The position numbers and the translations under genes were made by a program. A DNA stretch of 64,000 bases, from contig CAJOJQ010000014.1 of assembly GCA_905234985.1 (NCBI GenBank), forward strand, positions 62,001 to 126,000, in the 5' to 3' direction. Shown here in pieces: positions 9,747 through 18,743 of the stretch. The notes below the pieces were generated by a model that was given only the letters and a program-made list of their open reading frames with translations, made no database searches and was not told where the DNA came from. This DNA comes from an uncultured Christensenellaceae bacterium. Its GTDB lineage: Bacteria > Bacillota > Clostridia > Christensenellales > Aristaeellaceae. Each line of letters starts with the position of its first letter. Position 1 is the stretch's first letter.

Positions 9747-9905
9747 GGCGGTACCTCCTGCTGTGTTCCTTTTGAGCTCGAACAGATCATAATGCCTGCC
9801 ACGGTGGGAGAGTCAAGGGGTTTTTTCTGAATTTTTGATTTTGCTATACAAAGAATACGGCTGCGCCGGAACGGCCCGACACAGCCCCAAAATCGAATCG
9901 TCCCT

Positions 9906-10745
9906 TTATTTGGACGGCTTTTCCGTTTTCATGGAAATATGGGTCATAGGGGATACGGTCAGCAGGAAGCGGGAGAAATTGAGCGCGGCGGGGTCGGGCA
10001 GGTCGTCCAAGCTGGTCAGGCGGTATTCCACGATCTCCAGCCCGTCGGCCCGCAGGCTCCCCACGGCGGCTAAGTAGCTGTTTCCTGCGGCGGTTCCGTC
10101 CTGCATCGTTGCGTCCAGGGCCGCGTCGGCAAAAATCAGCTCGCCGTTTCGCACGCAGAAGCGGAACAGCTCGTAGCCCGTGGCCTGGCCGTTCAGGGAA
10201 TCGGTCAGAATCGCCGTGCCGCCGGACAGATCCTCCGCCACATCGTAATCCCGCGTCCGGTCAAATAAACCGCCGCCGGATACGGCGTAGTCGCCGTTGA
10301 GCTGGCTGTCCAGGGGCGTTTCGTCGGCGGGGTTGGGGGTGACGCCCTCCCCCTGGGCGTATTCGTCCATAGCGTCCCAGGCCGTGGCCTCATAGGAATA
10401 CGCGCCGGAATCCCGCCGGGTAAAGCGCCAGCGGCCCTCCTGCGGCTTTATGTCCTCCGCCTCCGCGTCCAGCGCCATCTGGTTCAGCATATCGCCGGGA
10501 ATGGTGTAGGCTAAGCTTTCGCCGCTTTTCTTTGCCGCCTGGGAAAGGGTTTCCGCGTAAGGCTCCATGAGCGCCCGCACCGCGTCCCCCAGCGCGCCCT
10601 GGGCCTGACCCAGCACGGAAGCGGCCTTCTCCTGCCCGCTCTCCGGCCCGGCGGTGGGCGACGCGCCGCCCTTCTGCTCCCCGCAGGCGGACAGCGCCAG
10701 CGCGGCAATCAGCAGCAAAACCAGCAAACCCTTCCTTTTTCCCAT
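9906..10745 (-). CDS. Hypothetical lipoprotein
   Basis: Lipobox LALSACGEQKGG; no recognised domain. Confidence 0.7.
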   Translation of the reverse strand: MGKRKGLLVLLLIAALALSACGEQKGGASPTAGPESGQEKAASVLGQAQGALGDAVRALMEPYAETLSQAAKKSGESLAYTIPGDMLNQMALDAEAEDIKPQEGRWRFTRRDSGAYSYEATAWDAMDEYAQGEGVTPNPADETPLDSQLNGDYAVSGGGLFDRTRDYDVAEDLSGGTAILTDSLNGQATGYELFRFCVRNGELIFADAALDATMQDGTAAGNSYLAAVGSLRADGLEIVEYRLTSLDDLPDPAALNFSRFLLTVSPMTHISMKTEKPSK

Positions 10746-10920
10746 GACGAATAACCTCCGTGTTTCAGTGCCTGTATTATACTATATTTGCCGCCCCGCT
10801 TCAAGCGGATATGATCGACAGGATACCCGGGATTTCGCCCTGTTGTCATGAAAAAATAAAGAAATTCGGAAAATAACCTGCTTTTACGCTTCGCACCCGA
10901 AAAAAGATCAAAAAAACCAC

Positions 10921-10949
10921 TTGCGTTTTATGTTTCTTTGTGGTAGAAT
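10921..10949 (+). promoter_or_regulatory. Predicted sigma-A promoter of rpsT
   Basis: TTGCGT - 17 bp - TAGAAT. Confidence 0.6.
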
Positions 10950-10996
10950 AACCGATGCTGATTATCAGCAAAGTACTCTTTAGGAGGTGAAGGAAG

Positions 10997-11245
10997 TTGC
11001 CGAACATTAAGTCCGCCATGAAGCGCGTGAAGGTGAGCAAGAAAAAGAACCTGCGGAATCGTATGGTGAAATCCGGCGATCAGGCCGTACTGGCCGAGGG
11101 TGTCGCCCCCGCCGGCGCGCAGCTGAGCGCCACCACCTCCGCTATCGATAAAGCGGTTTCCAAGGGCGTTATGCACAAGAACACCGCGAACCGCAAAAAG
11201 GCCCGTCTGGCCAAGGCGCTTGCGAAAGCCAAAGCCAACGCTTAA
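10997..11245 (+). CDS. rpsT: 30S ribosomal protein S20 (TTG start)
   Basis: MPNIKSAMKRVKVSKKKNLRN...; strong RBS taggaggtgaagg; start codon TTG. Confidence 0.93.
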   Translation: MPNIKSAMKRVKVSKKKNLRNRMVKSGDQAVLAEGVAPAGAQLSATTSAIDKAVSKGVMHKNTANRKKARLAKALAKAKANA

Positions 11246-11260
11246 TTGCCTGCCGCACGT

Positions 11261-11286
11261 AACCCGCTTCTTTGGCGGGTTTTTTC
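11261..11286 (+). terminator. Rho-independent terminator after rpsT
   Basis: aacccgc-cttcttt-gcgggtt followed by T-tract. Confidence 0.85.
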
Positions 11287-11304
11287 TTTGCGAAGGAGAA
11301 AGAA

Positions 11305-11862
11305 ATGAACCGCATCATCGCCTTCGACGTGGAAACGCCCAACAGCTACAACGACCGCATGAGCTCCATCGGCATCGCGGTGATCCAGGACGGCCAAATC
11401 TTCCGCACCTGGAGCACCCTGGTGAACCCGGAAACCCATTTCGACGCCTTCAATATCCAGTTGACCGGCATTTCTCCCGAAATGGTGGCGACCGCGCCCA
11501 CCTTTCCCCAGCTGTGGGACAGGATCGGCCGGTTCATGCAAAGCGGCCTGCTTTTGGCTCATAACGCCACCTTCGATATGCGGGTGCTGGCCTGCTGTCT
11601 CCAGGATTACGGCATTCCCGCCCCCGCCTGCCTGCCCTTTGCCTGCACCGTGCAGATGGGGCGGCGGTGCTATCCGCATTTGCCCAACCACAAGCTGAAT
11701 ACCCTGTGCGACGCTCTGGGCATTCCCCTGGATCACCACAAGGCGGACAGCGACAGCCGCGCCTGCGCGGAGCTGCTGCTCAACTATCTGGATCACGGCC
11801 TGAATCTGAACGATTTCCGCCGGATGTTCGATATGCGGGCCATGTGTACGATGAAAAAGTGA
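11305..11862 (+). CDS. 3'-5' exonuclease, DnaQ/DEDD family
   Basis: IIAFDVETPNSYNDR, LLAHNATFDMRVL, HHKADSDSRACAELL. Confidence 0.88.
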   Translation: MNRIIAFDVETPNSYNDRMSSIGIAVIQDGQIFRTWSTLVNPETHFDAFNIQLTGISPEMVATAPTFPQLWDRIGRFMQSGLLLAHNATFDMRVLACCLQDYGIPAPACLPFACTVQMGRRCYPHLPNHKLNTLCDALGIPLDHHKADSDSRACAELLLNYLDHGLNLNDFRRMFDMRAMCTMKK

Positions 11863-11957
11863 AAAGTGGAATTTCATGGAGTGAGCGCTTCAGCGCACAT
11901 CCGCCAGAGCGCCGTCCATTCAAATCTCCACTTTTCACTTTTCAATTTCCACTTTTT
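11854..11957. repeat. Heptad-armed palindrome, copy 3 (AGTGAAA/AGTGGAA units)
   Basis: aaaaagtgaaaagtggaatttcatgg ... ccattcaaatctccacttttcacttttcaatttccacttttt. Confidence 0.8.
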
Positions 11958-11961
11958 GCGC

Positions 11962-13578
11962 TTACGCTTTCCGCAGCGCCGTGAACCGGAACACGTTCCA
12001 CGACGCTTTTTCCAGCTTGGCGGAAAGGATGCCACCGTCGCAGCGGGCGTCGGTCACGGGCCGGGGAAGCAAGGTATCCGGGCGCTCAAAGGTATTGGCG
12101 GCCTGGGGATTATCCGCGTGCATTTCCAAATGCTCAACAAAGCGCCACCCCTCAAAGCCACGCGCGTCCATGGTGAACTGCTGATCTTCCTCCAAATCGG
12201 CGTTGATGACGAATACCGTCAGCTCTCCGGCTTCTTCGTTCAGGGCGGCGGCGGCCTGAATCGTATCCGCGCCGGTGAAGCCGCCGTATTGGTTCATATC
12301 GTCGATGGCGTAGCCCGGCACGTCGTACTTGTCACAGACCACCGGGCAAAGCAGCGCTTCGCCCTTGGCCCAGCGTATCATCTGGGTGAAGGGATAATAG
12401 GCCGCGCCTTTCCAGACGTGTTCCCGATCCGTGCGGCACAGGCAATTCAGGCCCCCGGTGGCGCAGCCGATCTTGATGCGGTCGGCGTGGCGCAGCAGCG
12501 TAAGCAATGTGCTGGCCGTTCCTAATGCGGACAGCATTTCGTTGCCCATAGGCGGATGGCGGCGGGTGGACCAGTCGTCCGGGTCGTGGCGCACATAGGT
12601 GCGGTTGGGGTCGAACAGGCCGAACATGTCCGCGTTCTGCCGCCCGCCCAGGCCCAAACGCGCTTCGCCCCGAGGCCGGAACATGCTGCCGTATTCGTCG
12701 AAGGCCAGCAGCATGGTTTTTTTGGTGCGCAGCTTGGTTTTCAGGTAATCGCACAGGGCGATTTCGGTGCGGATGTAATCTTCAAAGGCCAAATACCCCG
12801 CCAGCAGGGCCTGGGGCAAATCGGGCGGCGCGCTGTGGTAATGGTGGAGGGAAATGTAATCCACCGAACTGTAGCATTCCTCCAGCACCTGCATATCCCA
12901 GTCGGGATAATGGTTCAGGAAGGGGGAGGAGGAAACGCAGGCCACGGTTTCGATTTTGGGGTCGATCCATTTCATGGCCTTGCTGGCCTCGTGGGCCAGG
13001 ACGCCGTAGCCCCGGGGGTCCTTTTCCCGGGAGCCGATCTGCCAGGGGCCGTCCATTTCGTTGCCTAAGCACCAGGTTTTCACGCTGTAGGGCCGGGCGT
13101 GGCCGTTCTTTTTCCGCAAATCGCTCCACCAGGTGCCGCCGGAAAAATTGGTATACTCCACGCAGTCCATGGCGTCCTGAATGCTGCCGGTGGCCAGATT
13201 CACGGTATATACCGGCTCCGTCCCCGCCTTTTCCGCCCATTGCAGGTATTCGTCGTGGCCCACGTCGTTGGGGATGTACTGGAACCAGGCGGGATCCAAA
13301 TGCGCCTTGCGCTGCTCCCTGGGGCCGATAGAATCCTTCCACTGCCAGCCGGACACGAAATTGCCGCCGGGCAGGCGCACGCAGGGCAGGTCTGTTTCTT
13401 TCAGGGCTTCATAAAAATCCCGCCGCAGGCCCTGGTCGTCGGCCTGGGGGTGCTTGGGGTTGTACATGCTGCCGTTCACCATGGAGCCGATGGGTTCCAG
13501 GAACGCGCCGAACAGCCGGGGGGAAATGCTTCCGATTTTGTAATCGGGGTGCAGGGTCAGCTTGGCATTTTTCATCAA
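11962..13578 (-). CDS. Alpha-N-arabinofuranosidase, GH51
   Basis: ISPRLFGAFLEPIG, VRLPGGNFVSGWQWKDSIGP, WCLGNEMDGPWQIG, LAFDEYGSMF. Confidence 0.92.
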   Translation of the reverse strand: MMKNAKLTLHPDYKIGSISPRLFGAFLEPIGSMVNGSMYNPKHPQADDQGLRRDFYEALKETDLPCVRLPGGNFVSGWQWKDSIGPREQRKAHLDPAWFQYIPNDVGHDEYLQWAEKAGTEPVYTVNLATGSIQDAMDCVEYTNFSGGTWWSDLRKKNGHARPYSVKTWCLGNEMDGPWQIGSREKDPRGYGVLAHEASKAMKWIDPKIETVACVSSSPFLNHYPDWDMQVLEECYSSVDYISLHHYHSAPPDLPQALLAGYLAFEDYIRTEIALCDYLKTKLRTKKTMLLAFDEYGSMFRPRGEARLGLGGRQNADMFGLFDPNRTYVRHDPDDWSTRRHPPMGNEMLSALGTASTLLTLLRHADRIKIGCATGGLNCLCRTDREHVWKGAAYYPFTQMIRWAKGEALLCPVVCDKYDVPGYAIDDMNQYGGFTGADTIQAAAALNEEAGELTVFVINADLEEDQQFTMDARGFEGWRFVEHLEMHADNPQAANTFERPDTLLPRPVTDARCDGGILSAKLEKASWNVFRFTALRKA

Positions 13579-13729
13579 ATCTATCCTTTCAAATCATCGG
13601 GTGGGGAATCATTTTATTGTTTTCTCTGTTATTATATCAGATGGAAAACGGGATTTCAACAAAGCGCTTTTCAAAGGCCCCTGTGTACTGTATAATAGAA
13701 TCCGAACGAAAACAACGGAGGAAAACGAA

Positions 13730-14311
13730 ATGGAAGCGTCCCCGGGTGAAAACACCAAAAAGCTGGCCGTCATCCTGCCCGGCATCGGCTATACCTGCGA
13801 CCGGCCCCTGCTGTATTACGGCGGCAAGCTGGCCCAAGGGCTGGGCTGGGAAGTGGTGCGCGTACCCTACGGCGGCTTTCCGGAAAAGGTTCGGGGCGAC
13901 GCGGAAAAGATGCGCCAAAGCGCGGAGATGGCCCTGGCCCAGACGGAAGAAATGCTGCGGGACGTGGATTGGAAGCGGTACGGGCAAATCCTTTTCATTT
14001 CCAAAAGCGTGGGCACGGTGGTTGCGGCGGCCTATGCCCACGCCCACAGGCTTTCCTGCCACCATCTTCTGTTCACGCCGGTGGAGGCCACCTTTGCCGT
14101 TCCGGTGGGAAACGCCATTGCCTTCCACGGCACCGCCGACCCCTGGGTGGCAACGGAAACGCTGACCCGTCTGTGCAGGGAGGCGGACATCCCCCTGTAT
14201 ATCACGGAAAACGCCAACCATTCCCTGGAAACGGGGGACGTGCCTTTGGATATCCGCAATCTGCAAGCCGTCATGGCGCGGGCGGAAGCGTTCATGCGCA
14301 GGGAGGAATGA
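13730..14311 (+). CDS. Alpha/beta hydrolase
   Basis: LAVILPGIGYTCDRPLLYYGG, ILFISKSVGTVVAAAYA nucleophile elbow-like motif, HGTADPWV, ENANHSLE. Confidence 0.75.
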   Translation: MEASPGENTKKLAVILPGIGYTCDRPLLYYGGKLAQGLGWEVVRVPYGGFPEKVRGDAEKMRQSAEMALAQTEEMLRDVDWKRYGQILFISKSVGTVVAAAYAHAHRLSCHHLLFTPVEATFAVPVGNAIAFHGTADPWVATETLTRLCREADIPLYITENANHSLETGDVPLDIRNLQAVMARAEAFMRREE

Positions 14312-14315
14312 GCCT

Positions 14316-14972
14316 ATGAAAATCGGCATCGTTTCAGACACCCATGACCTATTGCGCCCCGAAGTCATTACCGCTCTTCAAGGCTGCGAAACGATTCTTC
14401 ACGCCGGGGATATCAGCAGCCCCGGCGTTCTGGACGGGCTTTCCCAAATTGCCCCGGTGAAAGCCGTGCGAGGAAACAATGAAAAGGACGGGACGGAAAG
14501 CCTGCCCCCGTTCCTGGATTTTGAGCTGGCCGGTCTGCGCGTGTTCATGACCCACAAAAAGAAGGATGTACCCAAGGATGTGAACGCGTTCGACCTCGTG
14601 ATTTGCGGTCATTCCCACCAGTACGCGGAAGCCTGGTCCGGTCGCACCCTGCTTTTGAACCCCGGCAGCTGCGGCCCCCGGCGCTTTCATCAGTCCATTA
14701 CCCTGGCAATCCTGACCACTGACGGCGGCCATCTGACCGTGGAACGAATCGACATCCCCCACACCCCCAAGGAAACCGCGCCCAAGATCGACCCCGGCAA
14801 CGTAAAAGCCCAAATCGAGCTGGTGATGAAGGAAACGCAAAAAGGCCGAGGCCCGATAGAAATCGCCCAGCGCTCCGGCCTGGACCCCGCCCTGACGGAA
14901 CAAATCGCCCGCCTGTACGTCACGCACCCCGGCGTCACGGCGGACGGCATCATGACGAAAATGGGGCTGTGA
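14316..14972 (+). CDS. Metallophosphoesterase (YfcE/MJ0936-like) with C-terminal extension
   Basis: MKIGIVSDTHDLLRPE, HAGDIS, RGNNE, CGHSHQY. Confidence 0.9.
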   Translation: MKIGIVSDTHDLLRPEVITALQGCETILHAGDISSPGVLDGLSQIAPVKAVRGNNEKDGTESLPPFLDFELAGLRVFMTHKKKDVPKDVNAFDLVICGHSHQYAEAWSGRTLLLNPGSCGPRRFHQSITLAILTTDGGHLTVERIDIPHTPKETAPKIDPGNVKAQIELVMKETQKGRGPIEIAQRSGLDPALTEQIARLYVTHPGVTADGIMTKMGL

Positions 14973-14990
14973 GAACAAGCGAATTGAAAA

Positions 14991-15046
14991 AAATTCGACG
15001 AATTTATCGAAAAAAGATTGCGCCAGGTATGAAATCAAGGTATAAT
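14991..15046 (+). promoter_or_regulatory. Promoter and candidate autoregulatory operator of the toxin-antitoxin pair
   Basis: Palindrome AAATTCG-A-CGAATTT (14991-15005), then TTGCGC (15018) - 17 bp - TATAAT (15041). Confidence 0.55.
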
Positions 15047-15080
15047 AGCTTTAGAAAAACGATCTGAAAGGGGTATGCCT

Positions 15081-15353
15081 ATGGCGACCATCGCGCCAAT
15101 TTCCGATTTAAGGAATTATGGAACCGTATTGGATAAGGTGCAAAAGGGGCAGCCGGTTTATCTGACCCGCAACGGGCGCGGAGCGTACAGCATCCGGGAT
15201 ATGAAAGACGAGGAGAACTTTCAGAAGGCCGAGGCCATGATTCAACTGCTCTGCGAAATCAACGCGGGCATCCGTTCCGCGGAGGAAGAAGGCTGGATAT
15301 CCGAAGAAGATTTCCGCGCCCATTTCAAGAATCGGCGGAAGGAAAGAAAATGA
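15081..15353 (+). CDS. Type II toxin-antitoxin antitoxin, Phd/YefM-like
   Basis: MATIAPISDLRNYGTVLDKVQKGQPVYLTRNGRGAYSI; overlaps downstream toxin by ATGA. Confidence 0.85.
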   Translation: MATIAPISDLRNYGTVLDKVQKGQPVYLTRNGRGAYSIRDMKDEENFQKAEAMIQLLCEINAGIRSAEEEGWISEEDFRAHFKNRRKERK

Positions 15354-15691
15354 GCTGTCAAATCCGTTACGCGCCCGCCGCCCAGCGGGACATGGACGCG
15401 GTATGGGACGGCGTTTTAGACGCCTCCGGGAGCTATGACCTGGCGGACAAATACGTGGAAAATTTTGCCGACAGGATCGCCGCGAAAAAGGAATTTCCCC
15501 GCTCCGGCAGCCCCCTTTATTATCGCGGACTATTTACGGGCTATTATTCTGTCAACTTCAAGGCGTACAAGGCGTTTTACCGCATTCGGGAGGGCTGTAT
15601 CGAGGTGGCGCGTATCCTGTTGATGAAACAGGATTATATGCGGGTTTTGTTTGGCGTGGAGGACGAAGAAAATCAGCCGGAGGATGAATAA
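15350..15691 (+). CDS. Type II toxin-antitoxin toxin, RelE/ParE family
   Basis: IRYAPAAQRDMDAVWDGV...YYSVNFKAYKAFYRIREGCIEVARILLMKQDYMRVLF. Confidence 0.87.
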   Translation: MSCQIRYAPAAQRDMDAVWDGVLDASGSYDLADKYVENFADRIAAKKEFPRSGSPLYYRGLFTGYYSVNFKAYKAFYRIREGCIEVARILLMKQDYMRVLFGVEDEENQPEDE

Positions 15692-15750
15692 CGGAACTCG
15701 CTGAAAAACACTTTCTTTACTTTGAACAATGGGATAAGGAGGATTTCATC

Positions 15751-16986
15751 ATGTACATTACCCCCACTCTTCTGCAAAAATACGCCGAGCTGATCGTCCG
15801 CACGGGGGCCAACGTGCAGCCGGGCCAGGTGGTGCAATTGGCTGTTTCCGTGGAACAGCACGCGTTTGCCGCCCTGATGATCGAAGAATGCTACAAGGCC
15901 GGGGCGAAAAAGGTGAACGTGGATTGGCTGTACGACGCCCAGAGCCGGCTGAATTACCAGTACGCCGCCCAGGACGTGCTTTCCCAAGTGCTGCCCTGGG
16001 AGGAAGCCAAGATGAAGCAGATGGTGGAGGATCTGCCCTGCCGCATCTTCATCGCCTCGGACGACCCGGACGCCATGAACGGCATCGACCCCCAGAAGCT
16101 GTCCGCCGTGGCCCAGAGCCGGTCCAAGGTCATGAAGCCTTACCGGAACGCCATCGACGGGAAGCACCAGTGGGTCATCGCGGCGTATCCCTCCGTAAAG
16201 TGGGCCAAGAAGTGTTTCCCGGCGCTTTCCGACGATCAGGCCGTGGACAGGCTGTGGGAAGCCATTCTGCGCACCGTCCGCGTGCGGGAGGATAACGATC
16301 CCGTGGCGGCCTGGAAAGCCCATACGGATTTCATTGAAGAAAAAGCCGCCTGGATGAACGCCCAGGGCTTTTCCTCCCTGCGCTACCAAAGCGCCAACGG
16401 GACTGATTTTACTGTCGACCTGATCCCCGGCGCGAAATGGGAGGGCGCTGGGGCGGTGAACACCGTCAACGGCGCGTTCTACATTCCCAACATGCCCACG
16501 GAGGAAATTTTCACCTCCCCCATGGCCGGAAAATGCGAAGGCACCCTGGTGGCCGTGAAGCCCCTTTCCTGGAACAGCCAGCTGATCGAAAACTTTTCCA
16601 TCACCTTTAAGGACGGCCGGGCCGTTTCCTGCCGCGCCGAAAAGGGCCAGGAGCTGCTGGAGAAAATGATCCGCATGGACGAAAACGCCGCCATGTTGGG
16701 CGAACTGGCCCTGGTGCCCAAGGAAAGCCCGGTGAACCAGTGCGGCTTCCTGTTCTATGAAACGCTGTTCGACGAAAACGCCTGCTGCCACGTGGCCCTT
16801 GGCATGGGCTTCAAGGAAGTGCTGCCCGGCGGCGACGATATGACCGTGGCCCAGGCCCAGGAGCAGGGTGTCAACGATTCCATCATTCACGTGGATTTTA
16901 TGATCGGCGCGGACGACCTGTCCATCGACGGCGTGCGCCCGGACGGAACTACGGAACCCATCTTCCGGAACGGAACGTGGGCGTAA
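15751..16986 (+). CDS. Aminopeptidase, M29 family
   Basis: LLQKYAELIVRTGANVQPGQVVQL..., GMGFKEVLPGG, NDSIIHVDFMIG. Confidence 0.92.
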   Translation: MYITPTLLQKYAELIVRTGANVQPGQVVQLAVSVEQHAFAALMIEECYKAGAKKVNVDWLYDAQSRLNYQYAAQDVLSQVLPWEEAKMKQMVEDLPCRIFIASDDPDAMNGIDPQKLSAVAQSRSKVMKPYRNAIDGKHQWVIAAYPSVKWAKKCFPALSDDQAVDRLWEAILRTVRVREDNDPVAAWKAHTDFIEEKAAWMNAQGFSSLRYQSANGTDFTVDLIPGAKWEGAGAVNTVNGAFYIPNMPTEEIFTSPMAGKCEGTLVAVKPLSWNSQLIENFSITFKDGRAVSCRAEKGQELLEKMIRMDENAAMLGELALVPKESPVNQCGFLFYETLFDENACCHVALGMGFKEVLPGGDDMTVAQAQEQGVNDSIIHVDFMIGADDLSIDGVRPDGTTEPIFRNGTWA

Positions 16987-17003
16987 GAGATTTGGTTTTA
17001 TTT

Positions 17004-17032
17004 GGGACTGTCTCACGTGAGGCAGTCCTTTT
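17004..17032 (+). terminator. Terminator after aminopeptidase
   Basis: gggactgtctcacgtgaggcagtcc then tttt; near-copy at 58106. Confidence 0.75.
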
Positions 17033-17090
17033 ATCGTACAAAAAAGCCGGCCCCTGTGCAGAGGCCGACAGATACGGTAAACGAACGTTG

Positions 17091-17738
17091 TCAAAACCCA
17101 AATGTCAAAAAACACGAAAGCTTTCCGTCGTGTTTTCCACATGAAGCGGTCAAAAGTTTTGCATAGGAGCATATGTTGAGAAAAGTATACGTTATTACTT
17201 GCTGTGCATTCGTTTCATTAACCCACTCTGGCGTGAAATTCAATATTTCCTTTGAATCGTAATTGATCCACCCATCGTCAGTAAAGTGAAACTTATCTTC
17301 GAGATTATAATGCTGCAATACCGTTTTTTTCAGGGTCGAATAGTCTTTGTCGTACCAAAAATTCAATGTCGCCGTCTTTTTATCATCATTCTGCCAAATA
17401 GAAAGATTTACTTTTGTTGACTCACTGTTCTGGGCATACGGCATTAAACCGTTAATTGTAATAACCAATCCTGCAAGAAATTCAACTGCATCGCGGGCAT
17501 CTTTGGGACATATCAAATCGCGTTTTTCAATAGGCATTGGTTCTTCGTCATTTTTTCCGATGCCGAAAGCCTCACGAATGCCACGATCATCGCAGATTCG
17601 ATTGAACAGCCAATAACCAAGGCCGCCAAGAAGAATGAGCAAAATCAGAGTATTCCCATTGAATCCCAAATTCGCAATTAACAACAAAAGAATGAAACTG
17701 GTAAAGAGCAACAAAACCCAATTGATTATTTTCCGCAT
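17091..17738 (-). CDS. Hypothetical membrane-anchored protein (AT-rich islet)
   Basis: MRKIINWVLLLFTSFILLLLIANLGFNG... two N-terminal TM segments; no recognised domain. Confidence 0.65.
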   Translation of the reverse strand: MRKIINWVLLLFTSFILLLLIANLGFNGNTLILLILLGGLGYWLFNRICDDRGIREAFGIGKNDEEPMPIEKRDLICPKDARDAVEFLAGLVITINGLMPYAQNSESTKVNLSIWQNDDKKTATLNFWYDKDYSTLKKTVLQHYNLEDKFHFTDDGWINYDSKEILNFTPEWVNETNAQQVITYTFLNICSYAKLLTASCGKHDGKLSCFLTFGF

Positions 17739-17763
17739 ATTGGCTTTTCCTTTCTGCAAATCA

Positions 17764-18219
17764 TTATTCACAGCAATACTTTTGAGCCAAGCAAGCGACC
17801 ATTTGCTTGTACGTCAAAGCCGATTCCTCATTTTTACCGTCCTTCCAAAGCATATAAGCAGGCTGGATATAGTCTTTCATTAACATATCTGCCATTTCGT
17901 TTCGCTGAACGTCCGCATCAAGCCGATCTGCGATTTTTGGGCCCAGGTTGCAATAAGCGGACAGCCATTCCATATGCTCCGGCGCGGCAAAGCTCTCCTT
18001 GACCGCGTCGTATGCTTCAAATAATTGTTCTGTCGGTTCATGCAGTATTTCGCAAATTTTAGTCAAGACTGTGCGTCCATTATACACGAACCCCCTGCAG
18101 CCATATGTATTTTGATTTGATTCTTCATACCGGCGGGAATAAGCGCACCATCTGCGTCCATAGCGGTCAACATCACTGGAACCCACCCAAACCGCGCATT
18201 CTCCACAATAGTAAGCCAT
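17764..18219 (-). CDS. Hypothetical Cys-rich (zinc-ribbon-like) protein (AT-rich islet)
   Basis: MAYYCGECAVWVGSSDVDRYGRRWCAYSRRYEESNQNTYGCRGFVY; C..C...C...C spacing. Confidence 0.7.
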   Translation of the reverse strand: MAYYCGECAVWVGSSDVDRYGRRWCAYSRRYEESNQNTYGCRGFVYNGRTVLTKICEILHEPTEQLFEAYDAVKESFAAPEHMEWLSAYCNLGPKIADRLDADVQRNEMADMLMKDYIQPAYMLWKDGKNEESALTYKQMVACLAQKYCCE

Positions 18220-18290
18220 TATTTTCACTCCTATAATTGTTCTCTTTTGAGCCTTCAACAACATAAGTTTGTTCAATCATTCCGGAAAAA

Positions 18291-18325
18291 TTATAGGTCA
18301 ATTTACCCTATTTGTCAATAGGTCA
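18291..18325. promoter_or_regulatory. Candidate operator between divergent islet genes
   Basis: ATAGGTCA-atttACCCTATTtgtcAATAGGTCA: direct and inverted copies of ATAGGT(CA). Confidence 0.45.
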
Positions 18326-18374
18326 CACCGCCATAATTTTATCATAAAGTATGGTGGCAAGAGGTGACGCCGGA

Positions 18375-18611
18375 ATGGAAGAAATGAGCCGATTGAAAGC
18401 CTTGCGGAAGGAAAGAAAGCTGACGCAAATTCAAATGCAGTTATTGACGGGTATCGACCAAAGCGATTATTCAAAAATCGAAACAGGAAAGCGGTATTAT
18501 TCGTTTGAGCAATGCAAACAAATCGCTCTGGCACTGAATACCAGTATGGATTATCTGGCAGGCTTAACCGACGAAAAAAGACCTTATCCACGGAATGAAG
18601 TAACATTCTAA
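18375..18611 (+). CDS. XRE-family helix-turn-helix regulator
   Basis: MEEMSRLKALRKERKLTQIQMQLLTGIDQSDYSKIETGKRYYSFEQCKQIALALNTSMDYLAGLTDE. Confidence 0.9.
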   Translation: MEEMSRLKALRKERKLTQIQMQLLTGIDQSDYSKIETGKRYYSFEQCKQIALALNTSMDYLAGLTDEKRPYPRNEVTF

Positions 18612-18743
18612 TAATACAAAAAACGTCTCTATCCAATAAGGACAGAGCGGAAATGAAAAAATGAGCTGAACCGTTCAGCCGGTTCGTGATTCTTCGGGCC
18701 AATTTTTCTCCGCCTGCGCATATACTTGGGCGGAGGTGAAAAC

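Noticed and set aside
15673-17172. 499-aa minus-strand ORF opposite the aminopeptidase
   Set aside because: Antisense shadow ORF; the plus-strand gene has RBS, terminator and family motifs.
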